A stretch of DNA of 64,000 bases from an uncultured Collinsella sp. (GCA_900545665.1 UQZU01000007.1:1-64000); one strand, 5' to 3'. Numbered from the stretch's first letter, positions 51,027 through 60,987 are shown. Made by a program: numbers and translations. The notes: generated from the letters alone by a model not told the origin.

Positions 51027-51755
51027 ATGAAGATCATTAAAGCTAAAGACTACGAGGATATGAGCCGCAAGGCCGCTAATATCATCTCGGCCCAGGTTAT
51101 CCTCAAGCCCGACTGTGTGCTGGGTCTTGCCACCGGCTCCACCCCGATCGGTGCCTACAAGCAGCTCGCTGCTTGGTACAAGAAGGGCGACGTCGACTTT
51201 GCCGAGGTCAGCACCTACAACCTGGACGAGTATCGCGGCCTTTCGCACGACGATCCCCAGAGCTATCACTACTTCATGCGTGAGAACTTCTTCGATCACA
51301 TCAACATCGACCTGAACAATACGCATGTGCCCGACGGTTCCAACCCCGACGCCGCCGCTGCCTGCTCTGAGTACGACAAGATTGTCGCCGACGCCGGTTA
51401 CCCGGATCTGCAGCTGCTCGGCATTGGCAACAACGGCCACATCGGCTTCAACGAGCCCGATGACCACTTCTCCAAGGGCACGCACTGCGTCGACCTCACC
51501 GAGAGCACCATTCAGGCCAACAGCCGCCTGTTCGACAGCATCGACGATGTTCCCCGTCAGGCCTACACCATGGGTACCCAGACCATCATGTATGCCCGCA
51601 TGATCCTGGTCGTCGCCAACGGCGAGGCCAAGGCTCAGGCCGTGCATGACATGTGCTATGGTCCGGTTACACCCGAGTGCCCGGCTTCGATCCTGCAGCT
51701 GCACACCAACTGCGTTGTCGTTGCCGACGAGGCCGCCCTTTCGCTCTGCGAGTAG
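51027..51755 (+). CDS. nagB: glucosamine-6-phosphate deaminase
   Basis: 242 residues, deaminating and isomerising GlcN6P to fructose 6-phosphate. Motifs: LGLATGSTPIGAYKQL, TYNLDEYRGL with the catalytic Asp, and LLGIGNNGHIGFNEP with the catalytic His. The ATG at 51027 follows GAAAGGACG. It opposes GlmM/GlmS flux, so the neighbourhood balances amino-sugar synthesis and breakdown. A terminator follows. Confidence 0.97.
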   Translation: MKIIKAKDYEDMSRKAANIISAQVILKPDCVLGLATGSTPIGAYKQLAAWYKKGDVDFAEVSTYNLDEYRGLSHDDPQSYHYFMRENFFDHINIDLNNTHVPDGSNPDAAAACSEYDKIVADAGYPDLQLLGIGNNGHIGFNEPDDHFSKGTHCVDLTESTIQANSRLFDSIDDVPRQAYTMGTQTIMYARMILVVANGEAKAQAVHDMCYGPVTPECPASILQLHTNCVVVADEAALSLCE

Positions 51756-51789
51756 CGCGAATCCTGCAGCTCGACATAGCCTTGCCTAA

Positions 51790-51815
51790 GGCCTCCGCTT
51801 TGCGGGGGCCTTTTT
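51790..51815 (+). terminator. nagB terminator
   Basis: GGCCTCCGC pairs with GCGGGGGCC, then TTTTT. Confidence 0.9.
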
Positions 51816-52203
51816 GCTATCCCTTTTTGCCCACTTGACCAAAAACTTGCCGCAAGCTTGACGAATGCCGGATGTCCAACAGCTTGATTCATTCTATACC
51901 AGATTCTATGCAAAAATGCCACTAGAAGGCCGTAGACGGTAGCGGGTGCTAGGCGAGTTGAATGACATGGCTGAACCTTGTTCATCTGCGTTACACTGCC
52001 GCTTAGATGGGACAAGCTGACAAGCTCATTTACCTGCTTAAAGACCGATTAGTCGGGGGATTAATAACAATCGGCCCTCGCTGTACAAAAACTTGCCGCT
52101 TGCGTACCAAAAGACAACCTAAAACACAAGGTCGCCCTATTCATAGCGCGGCTTGTATGGTCTTGCGGCTACAGTGTCCATACGGTCGAGTTGAGGAGCG
52201 GGC
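51816..52203 (+). other. leader region of the STAND-BTAD regulator gene
   Basis: About 390 bases without a gene. AAAAACTTGCCGC occurs twice (51841-51853 and 52088-52100), the first with a partner making CTTGCCGCAAG. A weak dyad CCGATT...AATCGG lies near 52047-52076. These may be binding sites for the downstream regulator. The ribosome-binding site GAGGAG precedes the start codon. Confidence 0.4.
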
Positions 52204-55203
52204 ATGGTAAACGATTTGAGCGGTATAGACGACCTCGAGCTGATGCCGCTGGGCGGAGGCTATATGGTGCGACGCGAACGCTTGATGAATGAGCTTATCG
52301 CCAAGGGCCGAAAGGCCGGCATCGTGGTTCTTTATGCGCCCGACGGGTTTGGGAAGACCTCGGTGCTGCTGCAGTACACCCATGAGGTTAAATGCGACCC
52401 GACGCGAGGCCCCGTGCGGATTATCGAGGCCGATCGCGCCACTGGGCGCGAGGTGTTTATGCAGCTCGAGGTGGTTACCGAAGAACTCAAAGACAAACCG
52501 CATTCCCTTATCGCGATTGATAATGTGCCAAACCTCGATCAGCACGATACCGAGGACCTCATCGACAGGATTCGCGGCCTGCGCGCTATGGGGGTAGGGG
52601 TCTTTATCTCCTGCCGTCCTTCAAATCGTCAGCTGATTCACGGGCTGGGCGATTCGGTTAAGATCAATGCGCAGATGCTCAAGGTGCATGCCTATGAGTA
52701 TTCGGCGTGGGCATCGGCGTTTTCGATCAGCACATCGCTCGACTTTTATCAGCTCACGCAGGGCGTGCCCGAGCTCGTTTCGGCATTGCAGACGGGTCTG
52801 TATGGCCAAGGTGACGTAGCCGGTCTGCTCGAAAACGAGATTGTCAACGTATATGGCGCGGCACTTGCCGATCTGGCTTCGCTCGACAATAATGCGCTGT
52901 TTTGTGTGGCATGCCTCATGGTTTTGATGGGCGAGGGCAATATCTCGGAACTCGAGGCTTGTGGGGTGAGGTTGTCGATGGTCGACCAGTCCTACTTTGT
53001 ACGCGACTACCCGATCTTTGGCTTGGACCCCGCCGAGCGGAGTTTTACGTGTCTGGGCACGGAGGATAACGGACGCATGCGCTTGCGTAAGTTGGTGGCC
53101 GAGGTCCGCCCCGAACTTGTTCCGAGGGCGGCCCGGATTTTGCTTAAGGCGGGCCGATGCGATGCGGCGATGGGCCTGGCGGACGCCTTTTTGGACCGAG
53201 AAGCGGTCCTTGAACTTGCTGGGCAGTATGGGGTCGATCTTGCTCTGACGGGGCACGGGGCCGATATCTGCAGAGCAGCGCTGGGCACGATCGATGCCGA
53301 CGATCCGGCTCCAGAGCCAACGCCTGCCGAGGCGCTTGGCGTATATCTGGCAGCGGTCAGCGTGTCCAACACAAAGCTCGCCCGCTATATGGCATCGGTT
53401 ATCGAGCGCGGGGGCGAACGGGCGGCCTGCGAAATAGACCCTGTTTCATGGAGGGTGGCCCAGACGCTGACGGCTGTTTGCTATGGGGACAACGGGCTTG
53501 GGCTTCCTACGAACCTGGCCGTACCAGAAATCGAGACGTCCCACACCGCACTTGATATGTTGTCTGCGCATATCGAGGTCAAGCGCTGCCTGACCGAGCG
53601 GGGAGATGACGGCGGCGTTCTACAGCAGCTCAAAACGAGCAAGGCCTACGACTGCGAGCTCGACATCGCGGGGATTGTTATACGGGCCGATAGTATGCTG
53701 GTGGAGCTCTTTGACGGGTCGTTTGCGGGAACTGACGAGCGCGACGACGAGATGACGGTGGTGCGGGAGGCGCTCGACGTACGTGGGCTTAAGGCGATGG
53801 CTATCTGGGTGCGCATGGTGTTGGCGGCACGGCGGCTCCTTTCCGGCTTGCCGGTAACCGACGATGCGGCGTTCAACGAGCTCGATCGTTTTGCTGTGCG
53901 CATGCGCGACAACCAGATTCAGCTGTTTGGCCTGTTGCTAGAAGGCTGGCAGTCGCTGGCAGAGGGACGGCCGGTTAATGCAAAGTTCCGTGCGGTCCAA
54001 GTGCTCAAACTTGCCGAGGAGTCGATTGCGTACATGCGCGATAACGCATTGCTGCTGGAGCGCGCGGCATATCTGCGTAACACCTCGATGGTTTCGGTGC
54101 GCGAGGAAGCGGAACTACTCGATATAAGCCAGACGCAGGTTGGTGGCGCAGAAGCCTGGATGGTGGCGCTGCATTTGGCCTGTGCGGGCCGAGACAGCGA
54201 TCTTGCGGCCTGGATGTCCATGAATCGTGCGGGGATTCTAGAGCCATCGTATCGGCTCTTTGCGCGCCTTGCCATGCATTGTCTGGGCGAGCCGGCGGCC
54301 AGGATACGCAAGAAGCTTCCCGTGCGCGAGCTGTCGCGGTACTCGCTGCGCGACGATTTGGAAGGGGAGGGCGAGCGCCTATTCCAGGCCGGCGAGGTTG
54401 AAGCCGTTGATACCATCGACCATATCGAGATTCGCATGTTTGGTGCGTTTCGCGCCGAGCGCGACGGGTTTCCCATCACGGATAAGATGTGGCGCCGCAA
54501 GAAAGCGGCGACGCTTGCCGAGCGGCTTGCGCTGGGCATGGATGCACTGGTCGACCGCGAGACGCTGTCTATGGAGCTGTGGCCCCATGCCGAGTTCAAT
54601 AGCGCTCGTAACAATCTGTACTCGACGATATCGCGCCTGCGTTCGGCCTTGGGGCCGACACCGGACGGCAAGTCGTGCGTGCTGATCCAAAACGAGTGCA
54701 TTGGGCTTAACGGCGATTACGTCAAGACCGACGTGCGATTGTTTGATCAGATAAGCCGCGAAGTTTTGGGAAATCGCACGGGTGCGCGCGGACCCCATCT
54801 GATCGAGCTGTGCCTTAAGATCGAGCAGCTCTACGCCGGCCCGTTGTATGTTCCCAATGGCTGTAATCCCACCTACTTTTTACGTATGCGGCGCATTATG
54901 GAATCGAAGTATATCGACTGTATGATTCGGGGCGCGAATGCCGCCCTAGAAGAAAACGACCTGCAGTCGGCGGTATGGCTGGTGGAGTCGGGGCTGCGGC
55001 AAGAGACGGCGCGCGAGGACATGGTGCGTTGCGCTATGCGCGTCTACGGTGCGGCGGGGCGACGACGCGATATCGTCGAGCTGTACAGTGGGCATATGCA
55101 TCACCTGAGGGAGCAGGTCAATGGTGTGCCCGAGCCCGAGACGCGGCGTCTGTACGAGCGCTTGGTGGAGGGCAGGCTTAACCGCGTGCTCGTCGAGCGA
55201 TAA
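52204..55203 (+). CDS. large STAND ATPase with C-terminal OmpR-like/BTAD DNA-binding module
   Basis: 999 residues. Walker A APDGFGKT at 45-52 and a Walker B-like LIAIDNV near 103 open a MalT-like NTPase module with a helical continuation. Residues about 270-730 are helical-repeat-like without a recognised sensor. From about 739 (IEIRMFGAFRAERDGFPI, WRRKKAATLAERLALG, LWPHAEFNSARNNLYSTISRLRSALG) it matches the winged-helix of SARP regulators, and the last 170 residues the BTAD helical domain. SARP-STAND proteins activate transcription after ligand-driven ATP-dependent assembly. Usually the DNA-binding part is N-terminal; here it is C-terminal. The target genes and ligand are unknown; it stands alone. 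Confidence 0.8.
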   Translation: MVNDLSGIDDLELMPLGGGYMVRRERLMNELIAKGRKAGIVVLYAPDGFGKTSVLLQYTHEVKCDPTRGPVRIIEADRATGREVFMQLEVVTEELKDKPHSLIAIDNVPNLDQHDTEDLIDRIRGLRAMGVGVFISCRPSNRQLIHGLGDSVKINAQMLKVHAYEYSAWASAFSISTSLDFYQLTQGVPELVSALQTGLYGQGDVAGLLENEIVNVYGAALADLASLDNNALFCVACLMVLMGEGNISELEACGVRLSMVDQSYFVRDYPIFGLDPAERSFTCLGTEDNGRMRLRKLVAEVRPELVPRAARILLKAGRCDAAMGLADAFLDREAVLELAGQYGVDLALTGHGADICRAALGTIDADDPAPEPTPAEALGVYLAAVSVSNTKLARYMASVIERGGERAACEIDPVSWRVAQTLTAVCYGDNGLGLPTNLAVPEIETSHTALDMLSAHIEVKRCLTERGDDGGVLQQLKTSKAYDCELDIAGIVIRADSMLVELFDGSFAGTDERDDEMTVVREALDVRGLKAMAIWVRMVLAARRLLSGLPVTDDAAFNELDRFAVRMRDNQIQLFGLLLEGWQSLAEGRPVNAKFRAVQVLKLAEESIAYMRDNALLLERAAYLRNTSMVSVREEAELLDISQTQVGGAEAWMVALHLACAGRDSDLAAWMSMNRAGILEPSYRLFARLAMHCLGEPAARIRKKLPVRELSRYSLRDDLEGEGERLFQAGEVEAVDTIDHIEIRMFGAFRAERDGFPITDKMWRRKKAATLAERLALGMDALVDRETLSMELWPHAEFNSARNNLYSTISRLRSALGPTPDGKSCVLIQNECIGLNGDYVKTDVRLFDQISREVLGNRTGARGPHLIELCLKIEQLYAGPLYVPNGCNPTYFLRMRRIMESKYIDCMIRGANAALEENDLQSAVWLVESGLRQETAREDMVRCAMRVYGAAGRRRDIVELYSGHMHHLREQVNGVPEPETRRLYERLVEGRLNRVLVER

Positions 55204-55209
55204 AAAATG

Positions 55210-55232
55210 AGCGTCCGAATTGCTCGGACGCT
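55210..55232. terminator. bidirectional hairpin between the convergent genes
   Basis: AGCGTCCGA pairs with TCGGACGCT. Short A- and T-poor flanks; preceded by TAAAAAA, which serves as a T-run for the minus-strand yhbY transcript. Confidence 0.6.
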
Positions 55233-55272
55233 CGCAAGCTTGATGTATGTTGGCTCGCCGGATCGTTGGCTC

Positions 55273-55572
55273 TTAGACGAGCTTGATCTTCTCGATGTCC
55301 TTGCGCGAGGACTCGCGATACAGCGAGAACTTGCGGCCGATAACCTGGACGACCTCGGCATGGCAGCGCTCGGCGAGCTCTTCGGCGGCCTCGCGGGCGG
55401 AAAGGCTGGAGCCATCGAGTACGGAGCACTTAACGAGCTCGTGCTTCTCCAGGTAGGCGATCGTCTGCTCGACGGTGCCCTCGTTGATGTCGGACTTGCC
55501 GATGATGATGGCGGGGTTGAGGTGATGGGCCATGCTGCGAAGCTGCTTGACCTGGGCTCCTGTCAGTGCCAT
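55273..55572 (-). CDS. yhbY: YhbY-like CRM-domain RNA-binding protein
   Basis: 99 residues, the whole a single CRM domain: LTGAQVKQLRSMAHHLNPAIIIGK opening with the GxxG-type loop IGKSDIN, then VEQTIAYLEKHELVKC and VQVIGRKFSLYR. YhbY associates with pre-50S ribosomal particles. The minus-strand start follows AAAGCGAGAACC, a weak site. Convergent with the large regulator gene. Confidence 0.92.
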   Translation of the reverse strand: MALTGAQVKQLRSMAHHLNPAIIIGKSDINEGTVEQTIAYLEKHELVKCSVLDGSSLSAREAAEELAERCHAEVVQVIGRKFSLYRESSRKDIEKIKLV

Positions 55573-55754
55573 GGGTTCTCGCTTTCTATGTTATGGGGCG
55601 CCCCGCGATGGGGCCTTAATCTACGTGAGCTGTCCCACGATAGCGCAGGAACGGCGCGGTGTGGGGCGTGTTTGCCCAGTTCAAAAAGAATGCGGATGCC
55701 GAGCGGGAGAACAGCGCGGGTTACAGGCGGACGTGTACGGCGGCCGAAAGCGGT

Positions 55755-56642
55755 CTATGGACGGCCCGAAGAGACCGGCTCCCATGCAATAAACGCCCAA
55801 CGGACTTTGCGGACGTGGTCGAGCATGTAGCGCCCCTGCGGCACGCCCTTGGACCCCGGGTCGCCGGCATGGGGATTCTCAATCATATGCTGAGCGACGT
55901 AGTCGCGCAGACGGTCGATCTTATCCTCGTTACCGTGCTCGAGCATGCGGGAGAAGTCCACCACGCCCGCCTCAAGGCTATCGAAGGTATCGCGACGAGG
56001 CGATTCAAAGTACGTAACCTGCGGCAGGGCACCCATCTGAATGAGGATATTAAAGGCATACACAAAGCCATTACTGCAGGTAACCGAGGCACCGATGGCG
56101 TTCATCAGGTGCAGGTCATAGCGCGGGCTGGAGTTGGCGACCATCGTGACAGCACAACGCCGACGAGCCGTTCGATCAAGCTTGGCAAGCGCGCCTTTTA
56201 GGTTGGTCGTGGTGACAGAGCGACTGGCAAAGGCAACATCTACCGCTTTCGCGACCGGTCCAACCAAATCCCAGTCATCATCCCAAGCAAGCTCAAGCGG
56301 TGTAATGCAATCCTCGAGCCCATAGTACTCAATGCCAGCATCAAGCGTGCCCAACATAGCAGGGGAGAAGTCGGCAGCAATCACGGAATGCCCAGCCTGA
56401 GCAAGCGGAATAGCAATCGACCCAGCCCCACACCCCATATCCAGCACGGATTCACCAGGCTTTAACGCCAACAGCTTCATAAAGTCCCGGGCATACGGAG
56501 CAGTCTCAAGCGGCCGAAAATGCCGAGCCCGCTTATCCCACTCAAAAGAATCATCAGCCCGCCGCCGACCAGCCTGCAAGCGCATCCATTCGCCATTCCA
56601 ATCAGCAGAAAGCAGCTCAGAGCGAGCATCCCCATCAACCAC
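55755..56642 (-). CDS. class I SAM-dependent methyltransferase
   Basis: 295 residues from a GTG at 56642, chosen because AGGAGG lies 7 bases upstream; a longer ATG-start version would read through the terminator hairpin at 56662-56693. Motif I is VLDMGCGAGSIAIPLAQAG, followed by VIAADFSPAML. N-terminal WNGEWMRLQAGRRRADDSFEWDKRARHF resembles methyltransferases found near metal/corrinoid or CHP genes in anaerobes. The substrate cannot be read. Hairpin and start suggest controlled expression. Confidence 0.8.
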   Translation of the reverse strand: MVDGDARSELLSADWNGEWMRLQAGRRRADDSFEWDKRARHFRPLETAPYARDFMKLLALKPGESVLDMGCGAGSIAIPLAQAGHSVIAADFSPAMLGTLDAGIEYYGLEDCITPLELAWDDDWDLVGPVAKAVDVAFASRSVTTTNLKGALAKLDRTARRRCAVTMVANSSPRYDLHLMNAIGASVTCSNGFVYAFNILIQMGALPQVTYFESPRRDTFDSLEAGVVDFSRMLEHGNEDKIDRLRDYVAQHMIENPHAGDPGSKGVPQGRYMLDHVRKVRWAFIAWEPVSSGRP

Positions 56643-56661
56643 GGGCCAACCTCCTAGCAAC

Positions 56662-56693
56662 AAAAAAGCGACTCCTCCCAAAAGAAGAGCCGC
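56662..56693 (-). terminator. terminator-like hairpin just before the methyltransferase start
   Basis: On the minus strand GCGGCTCTTC pairs with GAGGAGTCGC, 8 of 10 pairs, then TTTTTTG. It ends about 10 bases before the ribosome-binding site, so it could attenuate read-through from upstream. Confidence 0.55.
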
Positions 56694-56807
56694 AACCAGC
56701 ATATATCAGAAAGAACCGATCCAACGCCAAACCGCCGTATCGACCATGTAGTGCAGGAGCGAAGCAACTGCAACCGGGATAGAACTCAACTGAGATCCCG
56801 ATGTGCG

Positions 56808-56941
56808 GGAGCCCCGGGGAGGGCAAATATATAAGGTCGATCGCGAGTTCCGCACGAGCCGGAGAGCACTTAATGTGCTCTCCGTGCGAGTCAGGACTGT
56901 CCGAGCAGGCGACCTTATATATTTGCCCTCCCCGGGGCTCC
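56808..56941. repeat. 134-bp palindromic element with 32-bp perfect arms
   Basis: Arms 56808-56839 (GGAGCCCCGGGGAGGGCAAA...) and the exact complement at 56910-56941. Inside is a second hairpin GGAGAGCAC...GTGCTCTCC (56860-56882). It sits between the UPF0210 gene and the methyltransferase gene. Confidence 0.85.
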
Positions 56942-56958
56942 TCGCCAGTCCCCCTCAG

Positions 56959-58323
56959 CTAGTTCTTGAGCGAGTTCAGCGGTGCCGGGAAGCGTCCACC
57001 ACGGTGGGCAAGCACGGTGCCGGCGTTGGGGTTCACCGGCATGATGGGTGCACGGCCAAACAGGCCGCCGTACTCGACGCAGTCACCCACGCCCTTGCCA
57101 ATGGCGGGAATCACGCGGACGGCCGTGGTCTTGTTGTTGATGACGCCGATAGCCATCTCGTCGGCGATGATGCCGGCGATGGTCTCGACCGGGGTGTCAC
57201 CGGGGATGGCGATCATGTCCAGGCCGACGGAGCATACGCAGGTCATAGCCTCGAGCTTCTCGAGCGAAAGCGCGCCGGCCTCGACCGCGGCGATCATGCC
57301 GGCATCCTCGGACACGGGGATAAAGGCGCCCGAGAGTCCGCCCACGCTGGAGCTGGCCATGACGCCGCCCTTCTTGACGGCATCGTTGAGCATGGCGAGT
57401 GCGCAGGTCGTGCCGGGGCCTCCGCAGGTGCCCACGCCGATAATCTCGAGGATGCGCGCGACGGAGTCGCCGATGGCAGGCGTGGGAGCCAGCGACAGGT
57501 CGACAATGCCCTTCTCGACACCCAGGCGATGGGCGGCCTCGCGGCTCATGAGCTCGCCGGCGCGGGTGATCTTAAAGGCGGTCTGCTTAATCTTTTCGGC
57601 GACTTCCATCATCGATGCGGAATCGGGCAGCGTCTCCAGGGCTGCGGCCATAACGCCGGGGCCCGAAACGCCTACGTTGATGACGGCGTCGGCCTCGCCA
57701 CCGCCGTGGACGGCGCCCGCCATAAACGGGGAGTCCTCGACCATATTGGCAAAGCAGACAAACTTGGAAGCGCCGACGGAGTCCTGGTCGGCCGTGAGCT
57801 TAGCGGCGTCGATGATGGTCTGCGCAGCCATGAGTACGGCGTCCATGTTGATGCCGGCACGCAGACTGGCGACGTTGACGCTGGAGCAGACGCGGCTCGT
57901 GGTGGCGAGCGCCTGCGGGATGGACTGGATGACGCGGCGGTCGGCGTCGCCGATGCCCTTCTGAACGAGTGCGGAGAAGCCACCCAGGTAATCGATGCCG
58001 AGCGTCTCGGCCGCGCGGTCGAGGGCATGCGCGATGGGGGTGAGGTCCTCATCCTTGCAGCACGCGGCGATCTGCGCCACCGGGGTGACGGAGACGCGCT
58101 TGTTGACGATGGGGATACCGTACTCGCGCTCGAGGTTCTCGGCGGTCTCGACCAGGTGCTCAGCCGTGTGCGTCACGTGGTCGTAGATCTTCGTGCACAT
58201 GCGGTCGAGGTTCTCGTCGCCGCAACCCATGAGCGAAACACCCATGGTGATGGTCCTGATGTCGAGGTTCTGCTCCTCAACCATGCCGCGGGTTTCCGCG
58301 ATTTCTGCGGGCGTGATCGCCAT
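56959..58323 (-). CDS. UPF0210 (DUF711) family protein
   Basis: 454 residues, full family length. The start at 58323 ([28 protein letters not shown], in part) follows AGGAGCGCAAGG. Family blocks: [82 protein letters not shown], and [16 protein letters not shown]. The structure relates to glycyl-radical-type barrels, but there is no glycyl radical loop; the function is unknown. In many genomes a small ACT-domain gene (UPF0237) lies just upstream; none is seen here. Confidence 0.93.
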   Translation of the reverse strand: MAITPAEIAETRGMVEEQNLDIRTITMGVSLMGCGDENLDRMCTKIYDHVTHTAEHLVETAENLEREYGIPIVNKRVSVTPVAQIAACCKDEDLTPIAHALDRAAETLGIDYLGGFSALVQKGIGDADRRVIQSIPQALATTSRVCSSVNVASLRAGINMDAVLMAAQTIIDAAKLTADQDSVGASKFVCFANMVEDSPFMAGAVHGGGEADAVINVGVSGPGVMAAALETLPDSASMMEVAEKIKQTAFKITRAGELMSREAAHRLGVEKGIVDLSLAPTPAIGDSVARILEIIGVGTCGGPGTTCALAMLNDAVKKGGVMASSSVGGLSGAFIPVSEDAGMIAAVEAGALSLEKLEAMTCVCSVGLDMIAIPGDTPVETIAGIIADEMAIGVINNKTTAVRVIPAIGKGVGDCVEYGGLFGRAPIMPVNPNAGTVLAHRGGRFPAPLNSLKN

Positions 58324-58369
58324 CCTTGCGCTCCTATCTGCCAAAACGAGCATAGTCTTGTCTATTCTA

Positions 58370-58405
58370 ACGTGCCGCACGTGCCAAGTGGCGCATGCGG
58401 CACGT
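58370..58405. terminator. hairpin between metH and the UPF0210 gene
   Basis: ACGTGCCGCA (58370-58379) pairs perfectly with TGCGGCACGT (58396-58405). The T-run is on the plus-strand side. It lies past the metH stop and before the UPF0210 start, both minus strand. Confidence 0.55.
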
Positions 58406-58431
58406 TTTGATGCTCGGTTGTTTCCGTTGTG

Positions 58432-60987
58432 TTACTGCCCAAAGACCTCTTCGGCGATGCGTGCGCTCTCGGCGGCGTCCTTGGCGTAGTAGTCAGCGCC
58501 GATCTGCTTGGCGTATTCGGGGGTGAGCACGGCGCCGCCCACGATGATCTTGACGCCCGGCACCTCGGCATGAAGCAGCTTGATGGTTTCCTCCATGGCG
58601 ACGACCGTGGTGGTCATAAGCGCCGAGAGGCCGACGAGCTTGATGTCGCGCTCCTGTACGGTCCTGAGCACCTCCTGCGGGTCGACGTCACGGCCTAGGT
58701 CAAAGACGGTGTAGCCGTAGTTATCGAGCAGCATTTTGACGATGTTCTTGCCGATGTCGTGGATGTCGCCCTTGACGGTGGCCACGCAGATCTTGCCCTT
58801 GTCGGCAATCTCGCCGGCGGGCATCAGGCGCTTGATGGTGTCGAAGCCCACACGCGCGGCCTCGGCCGAGGCCATGAGCTGCGGCAAGAAGAACTTGCCC
58901 TGGTCAAAGAGGACGCCAACCTCGTCGAGGGCGGGGATAAAGTGGTTGTTGATGAGGTCCATGGCGTCGTGATCTGCCAGCAGACGCTCGGTCTCGGCCG
59001 CGATTTCGCCCTTGCGGCCCGAGACGACCATGTGGCGGATGGGGTCGTCATCGGCGCTTGCGGTGGTGCTTGCGGCAGGCGCGGCATCGCTCGATGCCGA
59101 CTGAGCGGCCGCCGGGTTCGCGGCGATCTTGTACGGATCGGTCCAGCCGGCGTAGCGCTCGATGTATCCGGTCGAGCCCTCGTCCTCAACGCTCAGGACG
59201 CGATAGCTGTAGACGGTATCCATAAAGCGCTTGGAACCCGGGTTCATGATGGGGGCGTCCAGACCTGCACCAAAGGCGGCGGCCAAAAAGACCGAGCCCA
59301 GCAGCGGGCGGGCGGGCAGGCCAAAGCTGATGTTCGACACGCCGAGCGCGCACTTGACGCCCAGGCGCTCCTTGCACAGGGACATGGCACGTAGAATCTG
59401 CTCAGCCTGGCGCTGGTTGGTCGAGGCGGTCATGACCAGGCAGTCGATGAGGATGCGGTCCGGGCCGATGCCGTAGCGGGCAGCCTCGGCCACGATGCGC
59501 TCGGCGATGGCGAAGCGGGCCTCGGCGGTATCGGGGATGCCGCCCTCGTCGAGCGTAAGGCCGACAACGTTGGTGCCGTAGTGGGCGACCAGCGGAAAGA
59601 TCTCATCCATGATCTGCTGTTTGCCATTGACCGAGTTGATGATGGGCTTGCCGGCGTAGCGACGTACGGCGGCCTCGACGGCGGCGGGGTCGGTGGAGTC
59701 GATCTGCAGCGGCAGCAGCGTGGAGCCCTGGAGCTGCTCGGTGGCCTGCTGGATGACCTTGACCTCGTCGATCTCGGGCAGGCCCACGTTGACGTCCAAG
59801 ATGTCGGCGCCCTGCTCCTGCTGGCTGATGCCCTGGCTCACGACGTAGTCCAGGTCGCCGTCGCGCAGAGCCTGCTGCAGGCGCTTTTTGCCGGTGGGGT
59901 TGATGCGCTCACCGATGACGGCGATCTTGTGGCCGTCGCAGGGAAGGTCCACGACCGTCTGGGCGCTCGTGACCGACATGCTGGGCTTGCGGTGGCGCGG
60001 GCTGGGCGTGTGGTTGTCGATAAGCGTGCGCAAGGCCGCCATGTGTGCCGGCGTGGTACCGCAGCATCCGCCGACGACGCTCACGCCGTCCTCAATCATG
60101 CCGGCGACGGCCTCGGCGTACTCGGGTGCCTGGATATCAAAGACGGTGTTGCCGTCATCGTCCACGTGGGGCAGTCCCGCATTGGCCTGCACCATAACGG
60201 GCTTGTCGGTGACGGTGAGCATACGCGCGGCGAGTCCTCGGAGCTCGGCCGGGCCCTGGCTGCAGTTGATGCCCAGGACGTCGGCGCCGATGGCGTCGAG
60301 GGTGATGGCGGCGACCTCGGGGCTCGTGCCCAAGAAGGTGCGGCCGTCTTCCTCAAAGGTCATGGTGGCAAAGACGGGCAGGTCGGAATTCTCGCGGCAG
60401 GCGAGGACGGCGGCCTTGATCTCGGCAAGGTCGGTCATGGTCTCGATAATAAAGAGGTCCACGCCCGCATCGACGCCGGCGCACACTTCCTCGGCAAAGA
60501 GGTCATAGGCCTCGTCAAAGCTCAGAGTACCCAAGGGGCGAAGCAGCGCACCGATGGGGCCGATGTCGCCAGCGACGTAGCGGGCACCGGCCGCGCGGGC
60601 GCAGGCGACGGCGGCGGCAAAGACATCTGCCACGGTGGCGGCACCGTCGAGCTTGTGGGCGTTGGCACCAAAGGTGTTGGCGGTGATCACGTCGCAGCCG
60701 GCCTCGACGTACTGACGCTGAATATCGGTAATGACCTGGGGCTCCTCAAAGTTGAGCAGCTCGGGCAGGGCGCCGGCCTTCATGCCGGCCGCCTGCAGCA
60801 TGGTGCCCATGCCGCCGTCGAACAGCAGGTGCCCCGTGCCCTCGATGGCGGCGCGCAGGCGATCGTCCTTAATGCGAAGGTCGTCGATCGTGCGCGTCTT
60901 GTATGCAGTACCATTGCGGCGTGCGGCATCAACGGGCGCCGCCAGCGCGGCGCCGTCCAGATCATGGGTGATAAGCGGAGTAAACAT
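58432..60987 (-). CDS. metH: cobalamin-dependent methionine synthase, lacking activation domain
   Basis: 851 residues from the ATG at 60987 (after AGGAGC). Order: homocysteine domain with zinc Cys in GINCSQGP and VGGCCGTTP (about 60-340), pterin-binding barrel (about 375-620; VIGERINPTGKKRL, DILDVNVGLPEID), helical cap, and B12-binding Rossmann domain with KGDIHDIGKNIV near the C-terminus. An Ala/Ser-rich linker (about 635-660) joins the halves. The AdoMet reactivation domain of E. coli MetH is missing; the upstream gene supplies it as a separate protein. Last gene of the metF-activation-metH operon. Confidence 0.96.
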   Translation of the reverse strand: MFTPLITHDLDGAALAAPVDAARRNGTAYKTRTIDDLRIKDDRLRAAIEGTGHLLFDGGMGTMLQAAGMKAGALPELLNFEEPQVITDIQRQYVEAGCDVITANTFGANAHKLDGAATVADVFAAAVACARAAGARYVAGDIGPIGALLRPLGTLSFDEAYDLFAEEVCAGVDAGVDLFIIETMTDLAEIKAAVLACRENSDLPVFATMTFEEDGRTFLGTSPEVAAITLDAIGADVLGINCSQGPAELRGLAARMLTVTDKPVMVQANAGLPHVDDDGNTVFDIQAPEYAEAVAGMIEDGVSVVGGCCGTTPAHMAALRTLIDNHTPSPRHRKPSMSVTSAQTVVDLPCDGHKIAVIGERINPTGKKRLQQALRDGDLDYVVSQGISQQEQGADILDVNVGLPEIDEVKVIQQATEQLQGSTLLPLQIDSTDPAAVEAAVRRYAGKPIINSVNGKQQIMDEIFPLVAHYGTNVVGLTLDEGGIPDTAEARFAIAERIVAEAARYGIGPDRILIDCLVMTASTNQRQAEQILRAMSLCKERLGVKCALGVSNISFGLPARPLLGSVFLAAAFGAGLDAPIMNPGSKRFMDTVYSYRVLSVEDEGSTGYIERYAGWTDPYKIAANPAAAQSASSDAAPAASTTASADDDPIRHMVVSGRKGEIAAETERLLADHDAMDLINNHFIPALDEVGVLFDQGKFFLPQLMASAEAARVGFDTIKRLMPAGEIADKGKICVATVKGDIHDIGKNIVKMLLDNYGYTVFDLGRDVDPQEVLRTVQERDIKLVGLSALMTTTVVAMEETIKLLHAEVPGVKIIVGGAVLTPEYAKQIGADYYAKDAAESARIAEEVFGQ

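Noticed and set aside
56803..58410. A 535-codon frame antisense to the UPF0210 gene
   Set aside because: Begins inside the 134-bp palindrome and shadows a full-length family member.
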